DNA of 18,741 nucleotides from Bacteroides sp. (GTDB taxonomy: Bacteria > Bacteroidota > Bacteroidia > Bacteroidales > SM23-62): contig JAUVKJ010000003.1 of the NCBI GenBank assembly GCA_030592145.1, forward strand, positions 1 through 18,741, read 5' to 3'. The notes under the pieces were generated by a model. The model saw nothing but the letters and a program-made list of their open reading frames with translations, made no database searches and was not told where the DNA came from. Below are positions 8,585-14,098 of the stretch, piece after piece. How positions within the stretch are numbered: the first letter of the stretch is position 1; each line of letters opens with the position of its first letter. Made by a program: the position numbers and the translations under genes.

Positions 8585-8592
8585 CAAAAATA
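8585..8592 (-). promoter_or_regulatory. Candidate -7 element for recQ
   Basis: On the minus strand 8592-8585 reads TATTTTTG, an exact match to the Bacteroidota -7 consensus TAnnTTTG. It would place transcription initiation near 8580 and give a leader of about 30 nt before the TTG start at 8547. No good TTTG is seen at the expected -33 position. A second identical octamer lies at 8559-8552 on the same strand, with TTTG 18 nt upstream, but it would start transcription at or just inside the TTG codon. Motif-based only. Confidence 0.35.
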
Positions 8593-8653
8593 TTCTGGGA
8601 AAATAGTCATACGGCTATAATCAATTGATTTCATTCAACAGAAGAAAGGGAAC

Positions 8654-9487
8654 ATGGCAAAAAAAAATGAGGGCGAGATGTCTTTTCTGGAGCATCTTGA
8701 GATTCTCAGGTGGCATATCATAAAGGCTTTTTTAGGCATTCTGGTTTTCGCGATCATTGCATTTGTATTTAAAGACATTGTATTCAATAAAATTATCCTG
8801 GCACCCAAGATGCCGGAGTTTATTACCAACCGCTTGCTTTGTGACTTAGGCAGGCAGGTAAACATTCATAAGCTTTGCATCAATTCCCGGCCTCTTGAAG
8901 TGATCAGCATTAAGATGGCCGGACAGTTTAACATGCATATCATGGTTTCCCTGATTGCCGGCCTTATTGTCTCTTTCCCTTATGTATTTTTCCAATTCTG
9001 GCGATTTATCGTACCGGCCCTCTATCTCAAGGAAAAAAAGCATACAAGGGGTGCGGTTTTTTATAGTTCGGTATTGTTCATGCTGGGAGTGGTTTTCGGT
9101 TATTTTGTGATCGTCCCCCTCTCGGTGAATTTTCTGGGAGGCTACAGTGTCAGCGACCAGGTGACCAATCAGATCAACCTGATTTCCTATGTTTCAACTA
9201 TCGCATCCGTTGTGCTGGCTGCGGGAATTATTTTCGAACTGCCCATCCTGGTTTTTTTCCTGACGAAAGCGGGACTGGTCACCCCCGCGGACCTGAAAAC
9301 GTACAGAAAGCATTCCCTGATCATTATCCTGGCCCTTTCGGCCTTCATCACGCCACCGGATATTTTCAGCCAGGTGCTGGTGTCATTTCCGCTGATCATT
9401 CTCTATGAAGCCGGTATCAGCATATCCAAACGGGTTGTCCGAAAGCAGGAAATGGAAGAGAAGCTGGAAGAATCAGAGGGCTCATAG
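8654..9487 (+). CDS. tatC: Sec-independent (twin-arginine) translocase subunit TatC
   Basis: TatC is the polytopic membrane receptor that recognises twin-arginine signal peptides and exports folded proteins. The 277-aa protein has the family start ([15 protein letters not shown]), about six membrane helices, the [18 protein letters not shown] periplasmic segment and the late conserved region [24 protein letters not shown]. The first periplasmic loop is long, about 60 residues including two Cys. The cytoplasmic-loop Glu of YLKEKK (Glu127) fits the E. coli Glu103 position, but the N-terminal Glu15-equivalent position is Ile17 (HLEILR instead of HLxELR). A purine-rich GAAAGGG sits 3 nt before the ATG. 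lptB follows after 14 nt. TatA/B are not in the window. Confidence 0.95.
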   Translation: MAKKNEGEMSFLEHLEILRWHIIKAFLGILVFAIIAFVFKDIVFNKIILAPKMPEFITNRLLCDLGRQVNIHKLCINSRPLEVISIKMAGQFNMHIMVSLIAGLIVSFPYVFFQFWRFIVPALYLKEKKHTRGAVFYSSVLFMLGVVFGYFVIVPLSVNFLGGYSVSDQVTNQINLISYVSTIASVVLAAGIIFELPILVFFLTKAGLVTPADLKTYRKHSLIIILALSAFITPPDIFSQVLVSFPLIILYEAGISISKRVVRKQEMEEKLEESEGS

Positions 9488-9501
9488 AAAACAGTATTCA
9501 A

Positions 9502-10224
9502 ATGAGACTGCATACAAGCAAACTTGTTAAAAGGTACCACAGCCGGACGGTTGTGAAGAAGGTCTCTATCGAGGTGGAACAGGGAGAGATCGTTGGATTG
9601 CTCGGGCCCAACGGTGCCGGGAAAACCACTACGTTTTATATGATCGTGGGACTGATCTCTCCGAATGAAGGCAAGATTTTTCTTGACGAGCGGGAGATCA
9701 CAAAGGAACCTGTATACAAAAGGGCCAGGCTGGGCATCGGGTACCTTTCACAGGAAGCCTCCATATTCCGGAAACTGACCGTCGAAGACAACCTGCATGC
9801 CGTCCTTGAAATGTCGGACCTTTCAAAGGATGAGCAGTTGGAACGTACAGAGGAACTTCTGAAAGAATTCGGACTGGAAAAAATTCGAAAAAGCCTGGGC
9901 ATCCAGTTATCGGGCGGAGAACGGCGGCGGACCGAGATCGCCAGGGCACTGGCCCTTAGTCCCAAGTTCTTTCTCCTGGATGAACCCTTTGCAGGCGTTG
10001 ATCCCATAGCCGTTGAAGATATCCAGGATATCGTTTCCAGCCTGAAAGACAAAAACATCGGCATTCTGATCACTGACCATAATGTCCACGAAACCTTGTC
10101 CATCACCGACCGGGCCTACCTGCTGTTTGAAGGGAACATACTGAAATCCGGATCCGCTGACGAACTTGCCCAGGATGAGCAGGTGAGACGGGTATACCTG
10201 GGTAAAAAATTCGAATTGAGATAA
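9502..10224 (+). CDS. lptB: LPS export ABC transporter ATP-binding protein LptB
   Basis: LptB is the cytoplasmic ATPase of the LptB2FG complex, which extracts lipopolysaccharide from the inner membrane and pushes it along the Lpt bridge. The 240-aa protein has Walker A GPNGAGKT (35-42), the Q-loop segment [18 protein letters not shown], a near-perfect family signature [16 protein letters not shown], Walker [17 protein letters not shown] and the H-loop [10 protein letters not shown]. The F-A-G-V-D-P-I-A-V segment and the absence of extra C-terminal domains distinguish it from general branched-chain ABC ATPases. It is likely co-transcribed with tatC, 14 nt upstream. No classical terminator with a U-tract follows. 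Confidence 0.95.
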   Translation: MRLHTSKLVKRYHSRTVVKKVSIEVEQGEIVGLLGPNGAGKTTTFYMIVGLISPNEGKIFLDEREITKEPVYKRARLGIGYLSQEASIFRKLTVEDNLHAVLEMSDLSKDEQLERTEELLKEFGLEKIRKSLGIQLSGGERRRTEIARALALSPKFFLLDEPFAGVDPIAVEDIQDIVSSLKDKNIGILITDHNVHETLSITDRAYLLFEGNILKSGSADELAQDEQVRRVYLGKKFELR

Positions 10225-10250
10225 ATATACAAGTCATTCCGGATAAACCT

Positions 10251-10298
10251 GTTGCCCTCGCAACCCTTTGGGGCCGGGTGTTTGCCAGGTGTCTGGCA
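10251..10298 (+). other. Two compact hairpins downstream of lptB, without a U-tract
   Basis: The 135-nt gap between lptB and the tRNA holds two short hairpins: GTTGC/GCAAC with loop CCTC (10251-10264) and TGCCAG/CTGGCA with loop GTGT (10283-10298), with a CCC-TTT-GGG element between them. Neither is followed by a T run, so they are not standard intrinsic terminators, but they could mark the 3' end of the tatC-lptB transcript. Their function is not known from the sequence. Confidence 0.35.
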
Positions 10299-10315
10299 TT
10301 CAATTAACAGAATCC

Positions 10316-10347
10316 GTTGACTTTTTCAGGAAAAAAGAATAAATGTG
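10316..10347 (+). promoter_or_regulatory. Candidate promoter of tRNA-Leu
   Basis: GTTGAC (10316-10321) and TAAATGTG (10340-10347, one mismatch to TAnnTTTG) lie 20 nt apart when measured from GTTG, the spacing expected for the Bacteroidota -33/-7 pair. Initiation would fall near 10353, about 7 nt before the mature tRNA 5' end. Confidence 0.45.
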
Positions 10348-10359
10348 CGGTCGAATTTT

Positions 10360-10441
10360 GCGGATGTGGCGGAATTGGTAGACGCGTCAGACTTAGGATC
10401 TGGTGCCTTAGGGCGTGGGGGTTCGAGTCCCTTCATCCGCA
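10360..10441 (+). tRNA. tRNA-Leu (anticodon UAG)
   Basis: A complete type II tRNA folds here. The acceptor stem GCGGATG (10360-10366) pairs with CATCCGC (10434-10440), with discriminator A at 10441. The D arm contains GGCGGAATTGGTAGACGC, typical of tRNA-Leu. The anticodon loop CTTAGGA (10392-10398) has anticodon TAG at 10394-10396, reading CUN codons. A long variable arm (TGCC-TTAG-GGCG) and the T loop TTCGAGT follow; the T stem contains two G-U pairs. The 3' CCA is not encoded (ACAA follows), so it must be added after transcription. It appears to be a single-gene unit with its own promoter and terminator between lptB and tig. Confidence 0.96.
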
Positions 10442-10459
10442 CAATTCAACAGAACACAG

Positions 10460-10502
10460 CCGCCAACAGACCGATCCCGTATCGTTCGACAGGCGGTTTT
10501 TT
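10460..10502 (+). terminator. Intrinsic terminator of the tRNA-Leu unit
   Basis: CCGCC (10460-10464) pairs with GGCGG (10492-10496), immediately followed by six Ts. Inside the loop a further hairpin CGAT/ATCG (10472-10484, loop CCCGT) shortens the effective loop. It lies 19 nt after the tRNA and 37 nt before tig, so it separates the two units; tig then needs its own promoter, for which only the AT-rich 10503-10539 stretch is available and no clear motif is seen. Confidence 0.7.
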
Positions 10503-10539
10503 AAAAGAAAACTATACATAAAGATAAATCAAGGTAAGA

Positions 10540-11898
10540 ATGAACATTACGAAGGAAAACGTGAACGCATTGAACGCAACCCTGAAGATCTGCATTGAAG
10601 AAAAGGATTATAATGACCGGGTGGATGAAGTATTAAAAGATTACCGGAAGAAAGTGACCCTGGATGGATTCAGGCCCGGGAAGGTGCCGGCGGGAATGGT
10701 ACGCAAGATGTACCGCACCCCGGTCATGGTGGAGGAGATCAATAAGCTGGTAAGCGAATCCATCAGCAATTACCTGAAACAGGGGGAGATAAAGATCCTT
10801 GGAGAGCCCTTGCCCAGCGAAAAGCAGGAAAAAGAAATAGACTGGGAGAACCAGAGCGAGTTTGAATTTGTTTTTGACCTTGGACTGGCACCCCGGCTTG
10901 AAATTTCACTGAGCCAGAAAGATAAGATACCCCTGTATGAGATAAAGGTGGATAAAAAGATGATCGATGAGACGAAGGAATCTTATGCAGGAAGAATGGG
11001 GAACATGATCAAGGTTGAACAGGTTGAAGGATCAGAAAGCCTTAAAGGTGATTTCATACAGATTGACAGGGAGGGCAATCCTATTGACGGAGGAATAATT
11101 TCCATGGATACACAGTTTTCCCTTGAAGTGATCAAGGACAACAATACCAAAAAGGCCTTTATCGCCAAACAGGCGGGGGAAACCTTTGATATGGACATCC
11201 GCAGGGCTTTTCCCAATGAAACCGAGATCGCTTCCCTTTTGAAGATTGACAAATCGGTTGTGCCCGAGATTGCGCCAAATTTCCGGTTCACTATAAAGGA
11301 GATATTGAAATTCCGGAAAGCAGAGATCAACCAGGACCTGTTTGACAAGCTGTATGGCAAGGACGAGGTGAAAACGATGGAAGAGTTTGAGACCAGAATC
11401 TCAGATGAACTTAAAGGAGGACTGTCGCGCGATAGCGAATACCGCTTCACTATCGACGCCAGAAAAACAATGCTGAAGAAATTCAAGTTCGATCTTCCGG
11501 TGGAATTCCTGAAACGCTGGCTGACCCTTGCCAATGAGGACAAGTTCACAGCTGAGCAGATTGACGAGGATTTTCCGAAATTTGAGGATGACCTGAAATG
11601 GCAGCTGATCCGCGACCAGATCATGAAAGACCAGGAGATCAGGGTGGAGGCCGATGAGGTAAAGGCAGCAGCCAAGGAAATGGCTCTCATGCAATTCCAA
11701 CAATATGGCATGATGAATGTGCCGGATGAAAACCTGGAAAACTATGCCAGCGAAATGCTGAAGAACGAAGAAGAACGAAGAAAAAGCTATGACAGGATCC
11801 TGGAAAAGAAGGTAATGGACTACATCCGCGAAAGTGTCAAGGTTGATAATAAGCAAATTACGATCGAAAAATTCAATAAATTGTTCGAGAATAATTAA
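10540..11898 (+). CDS. tig: Trigger factor (ribosome-associated chaperone / peptidyl-prolyl isomerase)
   Basis: Trigger factor binds at the ribosomal exit tunnel and shields nascent chains. The 452-aa protein has the N-terminal ribosome-binding domain with the signature GFRPGKVP (43-50), a central FKBP-like domain (about 150-250) and a long helical C-terminal chaperone region (about 260-452) with many Lys/Glu heptads. The FKBP-like domain is divergent, with few recognisable active-site aromatics, so isomerase activity is doubtful. Length is normal for the family. clpP starts 21 nt downstream, the common tig-clpP-clpX arrangement, which links folding and degradation of new proteins. Confidence 0.95.
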   Translation: MNITKENVNALNATLKICIEEKDYNDRVDEVLKDYRKKVTLDGFRPGKVPAGMVRKMYRTPVMVEEINKLVSESISNYLKQGEIKILGEPLPSEKQEKEIDWENQSEFEFVFDLGLAPRLEISLSQKDKIPLYEIKVDKKMIDETKESYAGRMGNMIKVEQVEGSESLKGDFIQIDREGNPIDGGIISMDTQFSLEVIKDNNTKKAFIAKQAGETFDMDIRRAFPNETEIASLLKIDKSVVPEIAPNFRFTIKEILKFRKAEINQDLFDKLYGKDEVKTMEEFETRISDELKGGLSRDSEYRFTIDARKTMLKKFKFDLPVEFLKRWLTLANEDKFTAEQIDEDFPKFEDDLKWQLIRDQIMKDQEIRVEADEVKAAAKEMALMQFQQYGMMNVPDENLENYASEMLKNEEERRKSYDRILEKKVMDYIRESVKVDNKQITIEKFNKLFENN

Positions 11899-11919
11899 AT
11901 TCGCATAAATTTATTAGCT

Positions 11920-12597
11920 ATGGATCCTAATGATTTTCACAAATATGCCACCAGGCACATGGGCATAAGCAGTATGACCATGCAGAGGTATACCTCTATC
12001 TGGGGCAATTATATTTCTCCTACCATCATCGAAGAGAGGCAGCTGAATATTGCAACGATGGACGTTTTTTCAAGACTGATGATGGACCGGATCATTTTTC
12101 TCGGCCTACCGATCGATGATTACGTTTCCAATATTATCCAGGCGCAACTGCTGTACCTTGATTCATCGGATCCTTCAAAGGATATCCAGATCTATTTCAA
12201 TACACCGGGCGGCGCCGTTCATGCCGGAATGGGCATCTATGATACCATGCAGTACATCAGTTCTGACGTGGCAAGCATATGCACGGGCATGGCAGCCTCT
12301 ATGGGAGCCGTGCTGCTTTCGGCGGGAACCAAGGGAAAACGATCCGCACTCAAGCATTCCAGGATCATGATCCACCAGCCTATGGGCGGGGTTCAGGGAC
12401 AGGCATCCGATATTGAAATTACAACCAGGGAGATACTGAAACTAAAAAAGGAACTTCACCAGATCATAGCCGATCACACCGGCAATTCATACGAAAAGAT
12501 AGAAAAGGATTCCGATCGCGACCACTGGATGACTGCCAAAGAAGCCCTTGAGTACGGAATGATCGACGAAGTCCTGGAAAAAGGAAAAAGTAAATAA
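11920..12597 (+). CDS. clpP: ATP-dependent Clp protease proteolytic subunit ClpP
   Basis: ClpP forms the tetradecameric serine protease chamber. The 225-aa sequence has the Ser-His-Asp triad: Ser127 in [11 protein letters not shown], His152 in [10 protein letters not shown] and Asp201 in [10 protein letters not shown]. The segment [20 protein letters not shown] (substrate-binding glycines) is intact. About 30 residues before [20 protein letters not shown] form an N-terminal extension relative to the mature E. coli enzyme and probably include a propeptide. It lies between tig (21 nt) and clpX (17 nt), a single likely transcription unit. No second clpP is seen. Confidence 0.97.
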   Translation: MDPNDFHKYATRHMGISSMTMQRYTSIWGNYISPTIIEERQLNIATMDVFSRLMMDRIIFLGLPIDDYVSNIIQAQLLYLDSSDPSKDIQIYFNTPGGAVHAGMGIYDTMQYISSDVASICTGMAASMGAVLLSAGTKGKRSALKHSRIMIHQPMGGVQGQASDIEITTREILKLKKELHQIIADHTGNSYEKIEKDSDRDHWMTAKEALEYGMIDEVLEKGKSK

Positions 12598-12614
12598 CCA
12601 CAAAACTCCGGAAA

Positions 12615-13835
12615 ATGGACAGATGTTCTTTCTGTGGAAGGGAAAAGCGTGATACAAACCTGCTTATTGCAGGGATATCAGGCCATATTTGTGACTCTTG
12701 TATTGAGCAGGCTCATGGCATACTGCAGGAGGAGCTGAAGAAAAACTCCGGGTTCGATGTATCCCAGATCAAGCTCTCCAAGCCCGGGGAGATAAAAAGC
12801 TTTCTCGACCAGTACGTGATCGGCCAGGATTATGCAAAGAAATATATCTCCGTGGCCGTCTACAATCATTACAAACGCCTGGTACATGTAAAGAACCCGG
12901 ACAAAAGCGATGTGGAAATTGAAAAATCCAACATTGTGCTGGTTGGCGAAACGGGCACCGGGAAAACCCTGCTCGCCCGGACCATAGCCAAGATGCTCCA
13001 TGTACCATTTACCATAGTGGATGCTACGGTTCTTACCGAGGCTGGTTATGTGGGTGAGGATATCGAGAGCATTCTTACCCGGCTGCTGCAAGTGGCAGAT
13101 TATAACGTGGAAGCCGCCGAGAAAGGCATCGTTTTCATCGATGAGCTCGATAAGATCGCCCGGAAATCTGACAATCCCTCCATTACAAGGGATGTTTCAG
13201 GTGAGGGTGTTCAGCAGGGCCTGCTGAAACTGCTTGAGGGATCCGTTGTCAATGTTCCCCCCCAGGGTGGCAGGAAGCATCCGGACCAGAAAATGATCCC
13301 GGTAAATACCAAGAACATCCTGTTCATTTGCGGAGGTGCATTCGACGGCATTGAGAAGAAGATCGGCCAGCGCCTGAACACCAAGACCGTCGGGTATACG
13401 GCTGTTAAGGAAGCCGACAAGGTAGACCGGAACAATCTGCTGCAGTATGTTACTCCGCAGGACCTGAAATCATACGGGCTGATTCCCGAGATCGTCGGGC
13501 GACTGCCCGTGCTTACATACCTCGATCCGCTTGATGAAGAAGCACTCCGTAACATACTGACCGAGCCCCGGAACGCCATCATCAAGCAATACGAGAGATT
13601 GTTTGACATGGACGGGATCAAGCTCACCTTAGAAGACAAGGTGCTCGATTATATCGTGAAGAAGTCCCTCGAATTCAAGCTGGGGGCAAGAGGACTCCGG
13701 TCCATTTGCGAAGCCATAATGATCGATGCCATGTTCGAACTTCCTTCACAGGAGGTCAGGGAGATTCATTTGGATCTTGAATACGCGAAAGAAAAATTAG
13801 AGAAAACGGATGTCAAAAGGCTGCGGGTGGCCTGA
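12615..13835 (+). CDS. clpX: ClpXP protease ATP-binding subunit ClpX
   Basis: ClpX is the AAA+ unfoldase that selects substrates and threads them into ClpP. The 406-aa protein has the N-terminal four-Cys zinc domain (Cys4, Cys7, Cys26, Cys29), Walker A GETGTGKT (111-118), pore-loop AGYVGED, Walker B IVFIDELDKIA, the GEGVQQGLLKLLEG segment, the second pore-region PPQGGRKHP and sensor-2 region GARGLRS. The ClpP-docking loop, usually I/L/V-G-F, reads Val259-Gly260-Tyr261. All ATPase residues are intact. It is the last gene of the tig-clpP-clpX unit; no convincing terminator follows before the trp leader promoter. Confidence 0.97.
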   Translation: MDRCSFCGREKRDTNLLIAGISGHICDSCIEQAHGILQEELKKNSGFDVSQIKLSKPGEIKSFLDQYVIGQDYAKKYISVAVYNHYKRLVHVKNPDKSDVEIEKSNIVLVGETGTGKTLLARTIAKMLHVPFTIVDATVLTEAGYVGEDIESILTRLLQVADYNVEAAEKGIVFIDELDKIARKSDNPSITRDVSGEGVQQGLLKLLEGSVVNVPPQGGRKHPDQKMIPVNTKNILFICGGAFDGIEKKIGQRLNTKTVGYTAVKEADKVDRNNLLQYVTPQDLKSYGLIPEIVGRLPVLTYLDPLDEEALRNILTEPRNAIIKQYERLFDMDGIKLTLEDKVLDYIVKKSLEFKLGARGLRSICEAIMIDAMFELPSQEVREIHLDLEYAKEKLEKTDVKRLRVA

Positions 13836-13891
13836 TCCGGCCCACCTGTCATCCTGAACTTGCCTGTCCGGAGCAAATGTTGTAGTTTTTT
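13836..13891 (+). other. clpX-trp intergenic segment, no gene
   Basis: This stretch holds no ORF. TCCGG (13836-13840) and CCGGA (13868-13872) could pair over a 27-nt loop, and a T run occupies 13886-13894, but the 13-nt gap between them makes a terminator for clpX weak. CCTGTC occurs twice (13845-13850 and 13863-13868). The tail of the segment runs into the candidate trp promoter. Confidence 0.4.
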
Positions 13892-13922
13892 TTTGAATTA
13901 TTAAATAAAATCTTTTTCTTTG
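13892..13922 (+). promoter_or_regulatory. Candidate promoter of the trp operon
   Basis: TTTG (13892-13895) and TTTCTTTG (13915-13922) are separated by 19 nt, matching the Bacteroidota TTTG-N19-21-TAnnTTTG layout with one mismatch in the -7 box (TT for TA). Initiation would fall near 13928-13930, about 12 nt before the leader ORF and about 170 nt before trpE, a suitable length for an attenuator leader RNA. Confidence 0.5.
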
Positions 13923-13940
13923 AAGCAGCAAATCGCAATC

Positions 13941-14006
13941 ATGAAATTAAATTTCCATAAAATCTGGTGTTGGCACATATTTTCCCGGGTACCCCGTGAA
14001 TTGTGA
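13941..14006 (+). CDS. trpL: trp operon leader peptide with Trp-Cys-Trp core
   Basis: A 21-codon ORF opens with ATG AAA TTA AAT (MKLN), contains Trp codons 9 and 11 (TGG 13965-13967, TGT, TGG 13971-13973; peptide core KIWCWH) and ends FSRVPREL with TGA at 14004-14006. Two Trp in 21 residues is far above the ~1% background and sits directly upstream of an intrinsic terminator and trpE. Its role would be as a sensor of charged tRNA-Trp: the ribosome stalls at the Trp codons when tryptophan is scarce. No Shine-Dalgarno is visible, as with most genes here. The ORF is too short for standard gene finding. The codon pattern and position are seen; the regulatory role is inferred from classic trp attenuation. 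Confidence 0.82.
   Translation: MKLNFHKIWCWHIFSRVPREL
13982..14000 (+). promoter_or_regulatory. Leader hairpin downstream of the Trp codons (possible pause hairpin)
   Basis: TTC-C-CGGG (13982-13989) pairs with CCCG-T-GAA (13993-14000): three plus four pairs around one C/T mismatch, loop TAC. It begins 8 nt after the second Trp codon and overlaps the last leader codons, so a ribosome on the leader would melt it. By analogy to the 1:2 hairpin of the E. coli leader it could pause RNA polymerase until the ribosome catches up. It cannot itself be a terminator, since no U-tract follows. Confidence 0.5.
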
Positions 14007-14007
14007 C

Positions 14008-14044
14008 AGCCCCTTTTGTGGATCAAATAAAATACAGGAAGGCT
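14008..14044 (+). promoter_or_regulatory. Candidate trp antiterminator helix
   Basis: AGCC-CC-TTTT (14008-14017) can pair with GGAAGGCT (14037-14044): AGCC with GGCT, TTTT with GGAA (two A-U, two G-U), CC bulged. A further GT/AC step (14018-14019 with 14034-14035) can extend it. The helix uses 14042-14044, the base of the terminator 5' arm, so the two structures exclude each other. The 5' arm begins 2 nt after the leader stop codon, so a terminating ribosome would mask it whereas one stalled at the Trp codons would not. Pairing is by eye; energies are not computed. Confidence 0.5.
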
Positions 14045-14070
14045 TGCCAGACACGGCAGGCTTTTTTTTT
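14042..14070 (+). terminator. trp attenuator (intrinsic terminator before trpE)
   Basis: GCTTGCC (14042-14048) pairs with GGCAGGC (14055-14061), seven pairs including one G-U, loop AGACAC, followed directly by nine Ts (14062-14070). AAG (14039-14041) can extend the stem by pairing with the first Ts. It lies after the Trp-rich leader ORF and 28 nt before the trpE start, so it should cut transcription before the structural genes unless disrupted. Confidence 0.85.
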
Positions 14071-14098
14071 GTGCCCATTGAGAATAATTTATTATCAC

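Noticed and set aside
9636..10106. 156-codon antisense ORF in lptB
   Set aside because: LptB on the + strand is complete with all ATPase motifs; the antisense frame has no features of its own.
10317..10598. ORF across the tRNA-Leu gene
   Set aside because: It translates the tRNA and its terminator and runs out of frame into tig; not a protein gene.
13845..13872. Possible interspersed repeat fragment (CCTGTCATCCTGAAC)
   Set aside because: It resembles a sequence common in bacterial intergenic regions, but there is no second copy in the window and no clear palindrome, so a repeat call is not supported.
13836..13894. Intrinsic terminator for clpX
   Set aside because: TCCGG/CCGGA has a 27-nt loop and is 13 nt away from the T run, so the stem is too weak and too far from it; kept only as an intergenic note.
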